The notes under the pieces were generated by a model. It was given only the letters and a program-made list of their open reading frames with translations, had not been told where the DNA came from and ran no database searches. Shown here piece after piece: positions 21,182 through 33,025 of a stretch of 51,103 bases of DNA (positions within the stretch are counted from its first letter, which is position 1; each line of letters starts with the position of its first letter). Origin of the DNA: an uncultured bacterium (lineage in GTDB: Bacteria; Patescibacteriota; Gracilibacteria; Absconditabacterales; Absconditicoccaceae); assembly GCA_937862565.1 (NCBI GenBank), contig CALMFT010000038.1:1-51103 (forward strand), given 5' to 3'. The translations under genes and the position numbers were made by a program.

Positions 21182-23923
21182 ATGAATATTCTTGCTGTTT
21201 CTTACTCCAATATAGGTCCTTTCGAGAATCAGATTATTACTCTTATTCTCAAACCGGGAACCTTTCTAATCAAAGCCCCAATTGGTTCTGGAAAGAGTTT
21301 TTTGTTTTTTGATGGGCTGGTATATGCTTTGTATGGCTATAGCAAGCGTGATATGCTCAATGTAAATAGTAAGACAGGACGAACGAAGATATTGTTTGAA
21401 AATGATGATAAGCAGATATTTTTTATAGAAAGACCACTGAGCGGTAAAAAATGAGTAAAACTCTATCAACTCAAAGACAATGAAACACCTAACAGCCTTG
21501 CTGCCCAACAAATTCATACTCAGATAGAAGAAAAGTATAGCCATGTAGTCAATTGGGGTGTGGATTTTGCAGATGACCTTGATCTCAATTTGTTTGTGGA
21601 AGAGCAATTTCACCGTGCTATCGAAACACAGCAGCATATTGAATTATTACTTCCTCCCAAGAACGTTTTCCTCAATAGACATTTGCTGATGCAGGATAGT
21701 GAGAATCTATTTGAGCTACAGCCAAAAGCAAGGATTGACGTACTTAAGCTCATGTTTGGGCTTGATATGATCGATTCGGTAAGAGATCAGATTGGTGAGA
21801 TAAAAAATAATCTGAAAGGGCAGCATAAGATTATGAGTGAATCCAAACATATTACTGAACAATATGATCGTTGGTACACGGATCTGAGTCAGTCTATTCA
21901 ATATATCTATGATCAATTGGAATCGGTAAATGAATGATCAATCAAGGAATTAGATATGCTGAGTATGGAAACCATCAAAGATTTTGTTAATAATCCATTG
22001 TCTCGTAGTAGCGATAGCCTCCAATACGATATAGGTCAACGAAACCTAGACACACGAAGTCAGCAATTGTCTGACCACCATAAGACAAAACTCAAATATG
22101 AGCAACAGCTTCTCAATGTCCATACAGAGCAAGAAAGTCTTCAGAAAGACCTAGATAATACAATTGCAGAACACAAAGAATTACAAAAACTTATGGCTTG
22201 AGCCCATGAAAATGATGATAATACATCGACACAAGAAGTGAGCATGGAAGACCTGAACGCTTTGATAGCAGCCAAAGAAGAGCTTATTATTCATATTGAT
22301 GATCTCAATAAACTTGTAAGTCATGAAACTTGGAAGAAACTAGAAACAGAGTATCATCTGACCAATCCAGATCATAGTTTAGTGAGATTTGTGTGATTAC
22401 TTGAGCAATTGATGCAAATAGGAAAGATAGTAAAAGCAGAGCAAGAGACAGTATTGGCTCAGCAATCTACCTTCCAAAGCAAGATTGAAAATAAATCTCA
22501 GCAACTTGAACATACCAAACAACAACTAGAATCTCACAAGCAGCAACTACGAGAGCAATCACAACAAAAACTGGAACATGAGGTTTCTACTGTCAAACAA
22601 AAGGTTGAGTCTACACAAAGACAAATAGATTCTTTACTTCTTCAGACTTCATCTTTGGATGAATCTCTTGCTCTCTACCAAAAGCAACAAAACAATAAAG
22701 TGAATACTCAGTGTACACTGGATCATGAGCACTGTCCGTCTGTAGATGCAATGATAAAAGCATGATCTGATAACTTGAGATTGCAAATAGAAAATAACAA
22801 TAAGCAAAAAGAAATACTTCTTAAAAGTTTGAAAACAACGGAAACCCTATTGTTTGAACAGAACAGAGAATTGATGGAAGCGCAGAACTTACACGGAAAG
22901 TCCACAAAAGAAAAATTTGTATACACAGGAGAGCAATACAATAAGCTTGTCCATCAAGTATCTTTACTTGAAGTGGAAGGTCTGACAGATCAAGAAAAGA
23001 TTGAATCATGAGTAATTGAAGGAAAGATTACTAAAATATCTAATAAACTGGAAAGTGTAAGAAATGATTATAAGAAGTTTTCTAGCCTAGTTAGTGCCCA
23101 ACAACTGGAGGATTTTACCAATTCTCAAGCTCAACTTGCTACGCTTACAAATCAGATTATTTCTACTCAATCCCTTATCCAAAAATCTCAAGAACAACAG
23201 TTGATTAGGGCAGAAAACAAATCTAAAATTGAGCAAATTAGTAAACAGATGCTCATACTTCAAGAACAGTTGGACAAAAAATATACATTGTCTGACGAGC
23301 TTAAGATTTTGCTTCAAGATCCACTTTATACTTTATTGGGCTCCTTGGAACAATGAACTAAAAAGCTTGAAAACCTATTAAGCAAGGCTCAAGACCTACT
23401 GACTGAGAAAATAAGAATTCAAGATCAATCCCTTAAGATCAAAGCTGACGTAGACAAAGCGACACTCTTACATACTATATTTGGTAAAGAGCTCACACTA
23501 TATGTACTCAAATCTTATATACCTTTACTCAATGAATATATCAATGCCTTCCTTGCTAAGGTAGTTTCCTTCCAGCTCAATATCTCTGTTAATGAAGACG
23601 GTGATGAACTCGAACTCATTATCGAGGATGAATTTGGCGCTAGAGAGGTAAAAAGTCTCAGTGGCGGACAAAAGACTGTTTTGAGACTTTGTTGGATATT
23701 GGCTACAAGCGTGGTGTTTAGAAATAGTTTCTTATTATTGGATGAGACAATAAATAATCTGGATGAAGCAATTATATCCAATGTGGCGGAATTGCTTACA
23801 GACTATGTAAAAAAGCACAATATTAGTTTTTATACTGTGACTCATAGCGCACAGATACAGAATATGAGTATACGGGATGATACTATAGAAATAACTGCTC
23901 CTATGCCAATATCTTCTGTATAA
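21182..23923 (+). CDS. Rad50/SbcC-like coiled-coil ATPase (913 aa)
   Basis: The N-terminal half-site has Walker A APIGSGKS at residues 32-39 (Lys 38). Two long coiled-coil arms rich in Gln, Glu and Lys follow. The C-terminal half-site has the ABC signature SLSGGQKTVLRL near 826-836, Walker B SFLLLDETINNLDE near 850, and VTHSAQ. SbcC/Rad50 proteins hold DNA ends and work with the SbcD/Mre11 nuclease. At the coiled-coil apex the usual CPxC zinc hook is replaced by C511 and C518 spaced by six residues (CTLDHEHCP). At least five TGA codons encode Gly. ATG 21182 is chosen; GTG 21164 in frame would add six residues. No nuclease partner lies beside it. Confidence 0.82.
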
Positions 23924-24289
23924 GTCTACTATTTCAATAAGTACTATTGGTCCTATTACTATATAACTATTGCACTATTATATTGCTTGATTAATTAACT
24001 CACTAAAAAATATCCTTTCAAACATCATTTCAAACATCATTTCACTTATTCTGTCATTTCAGCTACAATCAGGAACAAATATTATCTATTGTCAATTTTT
24101 TCTATAACATTTTGTCACACTAGCACAATTCAAACGTATGAATGTGTAGTGATATCTCACAAACAGCTATTGATTTACATATTGTATTCATTACTGTTGT
24201 GGGTAAGTCTTTACTGTGGAGACAGTATATAAGACATAGTCATCACGACTTTAATTATTATTTTTATTTTTATTTTATCTATTTTGCGG
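23924..24289 (+). promoter_or_regulatory. long leader/upstream region of the S-layer-type gene
   Basis: These 366 bases hold no convincing gene. Visible structure includes a 12-bp tandem repeat (24016-24044), TTGTCA-type boxes near 24100-24120, two TTACTGT direct repeats (24201 and 24211), and an inverted repeat TACTGT-ggag-ACAGTA at 24212-24227, followed by TATATAA. The region probably carries the promoter and a structured 5' leader for the very large gene that follows. I cannot fix the transcription start. Confidence 0.5.
24016..24044. repeat. 12-bp tandem repeat (2.4 copies)
   Basis: TTTCAAACATCA occurs twice in tandem and is followed by TTTCA, upstream of the S-layer-type gene. Confidence 0.85.
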
Positions 24290-27200
24290 ATGAAAAAATT
24301 GGTATTATCAGCATTATCTATCTTAGTAGCAGCTACAAGCGTATTTGGATTCGCTCCGTTGTTTACTCAAGCTTATGATGCAGAGTATGTTGCAGCCTTT
24401 GATTGGGCTAAAGAAAATTGATTAACTAGTATGCCTGATGCTGATGCATTCGGTCCATACAGAAATTTGACTAGAGAAGAGTATTCAAAATTCATCGGTA
24501 AGTTCGGTCAAGATTTTCTCTGTTTAGAGGAAAATCCAGAAGCTAACTACATGTATGATGATGATGCTCAAATCAGTCCTTACTTAGCTGACGCAGTAGT
24601 GTTAGCAAGTAAATTAGGTCTTATGAGAGGTAGCGATGGTAAGTTCTACCCATCTACTTTTGTATCTAAAGCGCAAGTTTTGGCTACATTGGTAAGAGGT
24701 ATGCAAGACTACATGGATGAAACAGTTACTCCATGGTACGCTAACTATCATGCTTATGCATATGAAAACGGTGTTACAACTGTTTCAGATGTAAACAGCT
24801 TCGATAGACCAGTTTCTAGATATGAAGCATTATTGATGCTTTATAGAGCTAGAGGTTATGATTGCGATACACAAGTTATCGTTCCAGATACTGACACTGG
24901 TACTGTAGTTAACGGTGACTTAACAGTTACTAGATCTGACTCAACTCTCGACAAAATCTACGTTCCAGGTACTGCAAACAATGTTAAGGTTGCAGAATTA
25001 GACTTGAGAGCTGGAGGAAACGGAGGATCTGTAAGATCTATCAAATTCAAATTATTGCCTACTTTAGGTAGTAGAATGAATGTTAAAGGAATTTCGATTT
25101 CTGATGAAAACGGTTTAAGATTGACTAATGTACCTACTTTCAACGCTCAAGATGAAGCAACTGTAGTATTCAACCAAGCTAATGGATACAACGTTCCTGC
25201 TAATTCTACAATGAAAGTTCGTGTATTGATCGACTTATCTGGAAGTATCAATGAAATCTTAAGATTTGGTATCGTAAATCCTACTGATATTATCTCTTTG
25301 AATAGTACAATTGGTGGAAATTTCCCATTAGTTTCTAGTGAAGTAAATACTACACAGTATTCTGCTCAAACTATTAACTTCGTTGGTGGATCTTCTACAC
25401 TTCCTGGTCCAATTACTAATATTGTTTCTATCGGAGACACTAATAAATCATTGGGTAGATTTGAATTAAACACTTCAAATACATCTTCAAGAGATGTTCT
25501 TGTTAAATCTCTTACTTTGAGAGCTACAAGAAATATCGAAGGAGTTGTTGGAAATCTCAAATTAGAAACAGGTACAGGAGTAGTTAATACTACTGTTGTA
25601 GTTGATGGTAAATACGTTACATTTGTATTTGCTGACACTAATGGTTATCTTATGACAAGAGGAACTTCTAAGACTTTCTATGTTAAAGGTGATATGATTG
25701 GTGGTGACGCAGGTGATTTTGTTCAGTTCTACTTAGATGAGAACAGAGATCTTGTTGCACTTGAAGAAGGAACTACTGCTTCAGTAAATGTTGTTGCAAC
25801 AAATAAATTCTTCAGTTTGACTTATGCTTACAAAATTATTTCTGGTAGAACTCAAATCTCTAGAACTGATACTTTATTCAACACTAATATTCCTACTGAC
25901 GAAGATGCTATACAAGTATTGAAGGCTAACTTCAACGCTAAAGCAGCTATGAACGTAGAAAAAATTAAAGTTATGGCTAAACAAAACGGTGTTCTTGGTT
26001 GTAATGTTGCAACTGCAGACAAGGATATTGAAAGAGTAAGATTGTATGTTAATGGTTACTATGTAGATGAAGATTCTTCTGCAACTCTCAATGGGAATTG
26101 TGAATATGAATTTGCATTCTACGGTCAACTTAATGCTGGTACTAATGAGTTCGACGTAAGAGTTGATACTCAAAAGACTCCACCTGCAACAATCAATGAC
26201 AGTTACCAATTTACAGTTGATTCTAGTTCTATCGTATTTGGTAGCAATGCTGAATATGTAAGTAACGGTGATACTGTAATAAGTAGTGACGTTAATGGAA
26301 GCGCAGTAGGAAGTATCTTCTACCTCAAACAAGCTGGTGTAGATAGTCTTGCTCTTGCAAATCCTGCAAACCCACAAACTGAAGTTCTCAATGCTGATAT
26401 GAAAGCTATTGAATTCAATCTTAGAGCTAGCAATGTAAGCGATCTCTTCGTTAATGGATTCACAGTAAATATGACTATCCCTGGATCTAACCCAGGTTAT
26501 GTAGGATCAGCTCAACTTTGGGTTGGTGGTACATTGATCGCTACTGAAGACTTTGCTAACACTACAAGTGTTACATTCAATAGTCTTGGAGTTTTAGTTG
26601 CTAAAGCTAATAGTACTAAATTCACAGTAATGGTTAAAACATTCAATAGTCATCCTTCTGCTGGAAATCCTGATGCAAGATACTCTGTATCTGCCTTCGA
26701 TATTACAGATACAAAAGGAAACACTATTAGTTCTCCAGCTACTTTACTCGGTAATAATATCGATGTTAAAGGTGCTGTAAATGTTGATGGTAACTTAGCT
26801 AACAGTGTTGCTACATCTATCATTCCTGATAGTGTTAGTGAATTTGTTAAAGTTGGTTCTTTCACACTTAGAACAGATTACAATAACGCAATGGTAAGAG
26901 AAATTGCTATGGCTAACTTAGCTCCAACTTTTGTTGGTACTAATGTTAACGGTACTACATTATCATGTGGAGGAGTTGCTCCTGCATATACTACACCTTG
27001 TGCTGATGCTTCAAGTGTATCTGATGGTATGATGGTACAATTAAGAAACGGTTCTGGTGTTCTTGGTGAAGGACAATTGATCAACGGTATTGCTTATATC
27101 GTGTTCAACAATCCAGTTGAAATCTCTTCATCTATGTCTAAAACTATGGACGTATATGTTAAAGGTAACAACACTATCAACAATGCTTCTGAAACTAACA

Positions 27201-27913
27201 AAGTTATTAAACTTGGTTTGTTACAAACTAACCAAACAGTTTCTATAGCTGGTGGTACTGCTCAAACATTAGTTACTCCTGTAAACAGTACAGTAGCTAT
27301 TACTAGTACATTCAATAATATTATCTTGAATGCTCACTATGTAAGAGATACTAAATTCACTGTTGCTGGTTCTAATGTTACTACTCCACTCAATATCAAT
27401 ACTCCTGGTCAGACATTATTCAAAACTGACTTCGTTGTTGATAACGCTGGTGAAGCTTACTTGAACGCATTTGAAGTTGCATACACTTCTAACTTCGTAG
27501 TTACATCAATTGGTAATTTGAAACTTAAAATTGATGGAGTTGAACTTAATGGTGCTGATGTTGCTTTAAATGATGCTGGTACATCTGTAGAAGTTGAACT
27601 TATCGGTTCATACCTAAATGGATTCACATTGAGTCCTGGTACGCATACGATAGAAGTACTCGGAACAGTAAATGCTGGTGCTTTAAGCGCTTCAAATACT
27701 GAAAACGTTACTTTCTTCATTCCAGAAAGAGCTAATTCTGCTAGTTGTGCTACAGTTAGTCTTCCAGGTGCTTGGGCTCTAGGTGGTAATGCTTCAATTA
27801 TCCGAAGTGACGGTGCTGAATCTACTTATTCTAATCTTGCTACTACAGCTGATTGGTTTAACGATTGTGGTATTGAAACTCTTCAATCTAACTACTACAA
27901 ATTACAAGACTAA
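24290..27913 (+). CDS. S-layer-type surface protein with N-terminal SLH-like domains (1207 aa)
   Basis: A signal peptide (MKKLVLSALSILVAATSVFG) is followed by about three SLH-like segments within residues 22-180. The segments have Trp/Tyr-rich starts and Arg/Tyr motifs: LTREEYSKFIGKFGQDF, YPSTFVSKAQVLATLVRGM and FDRPVSRYEALLMLYRARGY. SLH modules tether proteins to cell-wall polymers. The remaining 1000 residues are Thr/Asn/Val/Gly-rich beta sequence with loosely repeating units, for example VLVKSLTLRATRNIEG and SEFVKVGSFTLRTDY, as in S-layer proteins. Only one TGA (24419-24421) occurs in 1208 codons although Gly is frequent, suggesting selection for efficient translation. A strong terminator follows. 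Confidence 0.82.
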
Positions 27914-27955
27914 TTCTATTCTCTGAATAGTACTAGAACAGTAAAATGTACAATG

Positions 27956-27983
27956 AACCCTCCCTTCATCGGGAGGGTTTTTT
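27956..27983 (+). terminator. intrinsic terminator of the S-layer-type gene
   Basis: AACCCTCCC pairs with GGGAGGGTT around a 6-base loop and is followed by more T residues. It is the most GC-rich terminator in the window. Confidence 0.93.
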
Positions 27984-28103
27984 GTTGTTTATTTTATAAC
28001 TTACATAGTGGGAAGTATAACAACGAGGAAAGCGTGATTCTATGAACTTGTGAGTGTAAAAATACATCAAGACACGCAGTATCTGTGATGCATTGAATAT
28101 AAG

Positions 28104-28130
28104 AAAAAACACTGATGGCGAGTCAGTGTT
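28104..28130 (-). terminator. intrinsic terminator of the hypothetical gene at 28155
   Basis: Read on the minus strand, AACACTGA pairs with TCAGTGTT around a 7-base loop and is followed by a T-run, 25 bases after the stop codon. Confidence 0.8.
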
Positions 28131-28154
28131 TAGGGTATTCATTTTAGAAGTATT

Positions 28155-28991
28155 TTAGTAGTCACTGTATGATGATTCATCTTGATCTTCCTCATCAAGT
28201 GCATCATAATGCTTAAGACTTATTATATAAGCTAAGTGATTAATTAAGTTATCATTTGCTTGATAGAGATCTTTATTTTTCAATGATTTGTTGCTTTTGT
28301 TTTGAGTAAGCATAAGGTAATTTATATAATTTCCTATCAGCATATAAATCGCCATAGCTTGTTTTCCATCAGGATATTGATTAGCTATAAACCAAACTGC
28401 TGGTATTATTTTCATATCTATTAAGTCCACAAGAAGAGCATCAATACCTTGTGTATGATCCTTTCCGTAGAGAGTGGTAAGCATACTATTAACTATCTTT
28501 TCTTCTTCAGGGGAGTTGGAAACATATTCTTTAAGCCCATTCATAAATTTAACATATATATCATTCAGATCTTCTTGATATTCATGACCAAGTGCCGTAT
28601 AAAAATTTCCCATATATTCAAACAAAAGATCTTTAAGTCCTTCACTTTCATCTTCTTCATCAGCGTATTCATTATCCATGTTTTCTCCTTCCGGTTCTAT
28701 TGATTTTATCACAGAATGAGAATAATTATACTGTTCTTGAGCTTTCAACAAAGTTTGGAAAATTTGTTTTCCTACTACTTTTTGAAACTTCATATATTGA
28801 GGCTGATCTTTATCTACAATACTAGCTAATAAAGATTGTCTAATTTCTTGTTGTTTAACAGGTTGTTTAAATTTTCTTTCAATCTTTTGCAGCGCGTCTT
28901 TTCGTATATCAAGCTTTCTTACTTGATCAGCAAAATCTATTTTTTCGTCTTCAGTCCAACGAGATCATTGTTCATGATTGTTTTCTTCCAT
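28155..28991 (-). CDS. hypothetical acidic protein (278 aa)
   Basis: The start at ATG 28989-28991 requires reading one TGA as Gly (NHEQGSRWTEDEK). The N-terminal 70 residues are charged and helical. An acidic linker (DNEYADEEDESEG) precedes a mostly helical C-terminal domain with LLVDLIDMKIIPAVWFIANQ and a YMLIGNYINYLM hydrophobic helix. The tail is acidic. No family is recognised. A perfect 16-bp palindrome lies 27-42 bases upstream of its start and may be an operator. It follows dnaB on the same strand after a 99-base gap. Confidence 0.65.
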
Positions 28992-29017
28992 AATTGACAA
29001 TTAAAAAAAATAGATAC

Positions 29018-29033
29018 AAAATGTATACATTTT
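29018..29033. promoter_or_regulatory. perfect 16-bp palindrome, operator candidate
   Basis: AAAATGTATACATTTT is fully self-complementary. It lies just upstream of the start at 28991 and about 60 bases from the dnaB stop. A second imperfect inverted repeat, CCAATT-tt-AATTGG, follows near 29052. Confidence 0.45.
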
Positions 29034-29090
29034 ATAAATTTCATTTCAATGCCAATTTTAATTGGAAAAATTCTTTATAATCAGATTATA

Positions 29091-30422
29091 TTAAATATCT
29101 TCAAATTTCATCCTATTAGCAATAAATCTAAGTTCTGCATCGCCAACTTCACCATTTCTATTTTTTCTAATAAGGACATCAGTAATTCCTTTTTTATCAG
29201 TATCTGGATCATAGTATTCATCTCTATACAAGAATACCACCAAATCAGCATCCTGTTCGATACTTCCAGAGTCTCTCAAATCACTCAAAATTGGTTTTTT
29301 ATCTGGTCTTTTTTCATTCTCACGAGAAAGCTGAGAAAGTGCAATAATAGGGCATTTTAATTCTTTTGCCATTTCTTTGAGAGTTCTAGAAATTTCTGAT
29401 ACTTCTTGTACTCTATTACCCGCATACTTCATACCAGCAGTGTTGATCAGCTGCATATAATCGATGATCACAAGATCAACCTTACCTTTCTCAATTACAA
29501 TCTTCCTGAGCTTAGATTTGATGACAGGAAGCGTGCTTGACTCCTCATCTATGTAGATATCAAATTCTGAAAGTTTAGCGATACTTTCTCCGATGGTAGT
29601 GTAATCGTCATCCGAAAGTAAACCTTTGGTAATATTGGTCATAGGGATCCCAGTTTCTGTACTCAAAAGTCTATCCACGATTGATTGTGAGGACATCTCG
29701 AGAGAGAAGAAAGCGATTGATTTCTTTTGTCCCAGAGCTGCGTTTAGCAACAAATTTAAAGAAAATGCTGTCTTACCCATAGAAGGTCTTGCTGCAAGGA
29801 TGATTATTTCACCTGATTTAAATCCACCAGTAATTTTATCTAGTGATTCGTATCCAGACATTGTCTTACTATTTGCTATTTCTTCAGGATGATCTGCGAT
29901 ATACATGAGTTCTTCCACTCTGGTATTGAGAAGTTCGCTGATATGTTTGAGACTATCTCATTGATTGTATTGAACAAGTGAGAAAATTTGCTTCTCTATG
30001 GACTCGATAATGGCAGGTGTATCCTTCTCGCTGTACACGTCACCTATGATTCATTGCGAAACTTTGAGGATTGCTCTGAGTACAGATTTTTCTTTGATAA
30101 TTTTTCCGTATTCAGCACACACTGAAGGAGTGATTAAATATAAACTGATATCATAGAGATAATCAGTTCATCAGATTATTTCTAATGTTCCATTTTTAAT
30201 AAGCTGATCACTGAGCGTGACCACATCTATCGTTCTTTTGCTGTTTCTGAGCTGAGTCATAGCCTCAAAGATGGAAATATGCTCTTTTTGATAGAAATCA
30301 GCTGGCATTATGCCCAATCCGTCAAGTAAATACATACTATCGTTATCCAGAAAAATACAGCTGAGTACTCATTTTTCAGCGTCTGTATTGTGAGGAGGAA
30401 GTTTGATGTCTGAGATATCCAT
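29091..30422 (-). CDS. dnaB: DnaB replicative helicase
   Basis: This 443-residue protein is assembled across several TGA Gly codons, including a consecutive pair in LEIIGGTDYLY that forms the family GG-x-x-YL motif. DnaB unwinds DNA ahead of the replisome as a hexamer. The N-terminal domain begins LPPHNTDAEKGVLSCIF, and the linker follows. The RecA-like domain has Walker A AARPSMGKTAFS, FSLEMSS, Walker B DLVIIDYMQLI, ALSQLSRENEKRPDKKP and DLRDSGSIEQDAD. All motifs are present. It starts 24 bases after the infB stop. Confidence 0.96.
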
Positions 30423-30446
30423 GCACCACTAAGAAAAATTAGTAAA

Positions 30447-32891
30447 TTATTCCATCACGTAAAATTCGATAACATCATTGAGTTCTATTTTCTTGCTTAC
30501 TCTGGCTTTCATACCACATTCGTATCCTGTTCCTATTTTATCTACATTTTCTGGTCATTTTTGTAGTGAAGTGATTTTACCTGTATCTATGATTTCATTT
30601 TCTGGTCCTCTCAAAAGTCTGAAATAAGAGCCATTTCTAGCTTCTCCTTCAAAGATTTTACCTCCGAAGATAGTATCATTACCTTTACGATAAAATACTC
30701 CAAGTACATTGAGTTTTCCTATTTGCACTTCTACTGGATCGTGTCTAATGCTTCCTTTCACAATAGCATCAAGATAATCTGCGATTTCATAAATAATATT
30801 GAAAGTCTTGAGAGTTACTCCCATTTGATCAATTTTTACTTTGATTGGATTGGAAACTGAAATTCCAAATCCGATAAGTAGACCATTACTGGCTTTAGCA
30901 AGATCAAGGTCAGATTCAAAGAAGTTACCTACATCGCTATGCACTATTTTGAAGCTAATATTATCTGGTAATACTATTTCTCCGATTGCTGCTTTGAGGG
31001 CCTCGAGACTACCTCGGCTATCTGCTTTGATGAGCAAGTTGATTTGTATTTGTTCTCCTTCTATAATCTTATTTACAATAGAATTTACAATGGTTTCTTG
31101 AGGAACATCTACAGCTGCAATTCTTAATTTAGCTGTTTTCTCATCCTTCACTGATTCCGCTAATTTACCAGCTTCTGGAACGTCATTGACACCTAGAACC
31201 ATTATTGGGTCACCTCCCGTAGCAGTTTTGATTTCTTTCCCTTTCCGATCATATATCTTCTTTATTTTACCAAAAGTATTGTATATTCGTAGGATATCAC
31301 CTACTTTGACAGTACCAGTCATGACGATCATAGTAGTCATTACACCCTTTTGAATATCCTTGTGTGCCTCTAGAACCACACCAATTCCACTTCTTTCTGG
31401 ATTACATACAAGTTCTGATACTTCAGCATGAAGAAGAATTTGATCCATAAGATCGTCTATTCCTTGCCCAGTAACTCCTGAAACTTTCACCAATGGTATA
31501 TCTCCACCTCGATCTTCAGTGATAAGACCGTGTTCAGAGAGTTGTGTTTTAATCATTTCTGTGTTATCAATTCCTTTATCTATTTTAGTTACTGCTACGA
31601 TAATTGGTACGTTTGCTGCTTTGGCATGGTTGATTGCTTCCACAGTTTGTTTCATGATTCCATCGTCTGCTGCTACTACGATAATAACAATATCTGTAAT
31701 TTTACTTCCTCTCGCTCTGAGTGACGTGAATAATGCATGTCCTGGAGTGTCAATAAACGTTACTTTTTTACCATTATGAATAATCTGAGAACCTCCGATT
31801 GACTGAGTGATACCTCCGTGCTCTTTGTTAGCAATAACCGTCTTACGAAGATAATCAAGAAGAGTAGTCTTACCATGATCCACATGCCCCATGATAGTTA
31901 CGATAGGTGGTCTTTCTTCTTTAGTTTCACTTGATTTATCAAGTTCCAAAATAGATTGGAGGTTTCCTTCCAAAATATCTACTACGCCAGCACTTGCTGA
32001 TTCTTTGATTACTTTGATTTCAAATTCCATAGCGATAAGTGTAGCCGTCTCAAAATCAATACTTGAATTGAGTGAAAGTAGCATCTTGTTCGCGATGAAT
32101 TTTTTGATCACGTCTGCGATTGGAACTCCCATTTTTTCAGCAAATTCTTTTACTGTTACGCTGTCTCCCATTATAATTTCTTCTTTTTTAGATATAGTAT
32201 GTGATACTTTATAATCTGTAGTGCTTGTTACTCCTCTTTTTGGTCCTTGACGTGATGATCCTCCTATTTGTTTTTGACCTCCGCTTCATCAAGTTCTATT
32301 GAATACTACAGCTTGGCCAGTTGCCAATCTTCTTCTTTCTTCTCGTGAACCGCCGATAGTTACTCTTGGTGGATGAGGTTGGGCGAAGCGTGAATTATTT
32401 GAAGCAGCTGAGTCTGCCGTAGGAGCACTCGATACTCTGGGCGCCTGTTCCACTCTTTTTTTACTATTTTTACCTTGTTCAAAAGAAATTTTGTTTGCCG
32501 AAGAAGGTGAGTATTTTTCTCTTTGTGTAAATCCTCCTGGTTTTTGACCAGGTCTACTTTGAAAGTTATCTCTTGCTTGTGCAGGCTTTGCTGGAACATT
32601 TTCAGCTCTTTTAATTATTGTAGCATCTACAGTCCCAGATATTTCTTCTTTTTTCTCTTCAGACTTTGAAATTGATGAATCTGTTTTTTGATCAGAATCG
32701 TTATCATCTGTTTTCTTTTTGATTGCTGTTTCATCTGTTTCGTTTGCAGAAGCAGTTCCAGCGCTTTTTTTTTCTTTTTTTGATAAACCTAAACCACCCA
32801 AAAAATCGTCATCTTGCGTAGTTCCTCAAAGTAACAACATACTATCGTTTGTAGTATCGTCATCAAAAAAAATAATAGTATCGTTTGACAT
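30447..32891 (-). CDS. infB: InfB, translation initiation factor IF-2
   Basis: This 814-residue GTPase brings fMet-tRNA to the ribosome. The N-terminal 220 residues are low-complexity (Lys, Ser, Gln, Pro-rich) with TGA Gly codons, then comes an IF2-N module (SVTVKEFAEKMGVPIADVIK) near 243. The G domain has G1 GHVDHGKTT at 335-343, DTPGHALF and TKID. Beta-barrel and C-terminal domains complete the protein. The frame passes a final TGA (30555-30557) and ends at TAA 30447-30449, adding the IF2-C end (GTGYECGMKARVSKKIEL). Its stop is 24 bases before dnaB starts. Confidence 0.96.
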
Positions 32892-33025
32892 AAAGAAGTA
32901 ATTCCAATAAATAATGATATCGGATTGTAAAGATGTTCTGTGTAAATACAAGAACAAAAAGCAACAAATTGTGCTTTTACTGTTGTATCCTGTAGTTTTG
33001 GATTTTTTCTAAAGAAGAAATTTGA

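Noticed and set aside
25874-26377. 167-codon minus-strand ORF inside the S-layer gene
   Set aside because: Antisense shadow of a long beta-rich gene, with no start context or recognisable domain.
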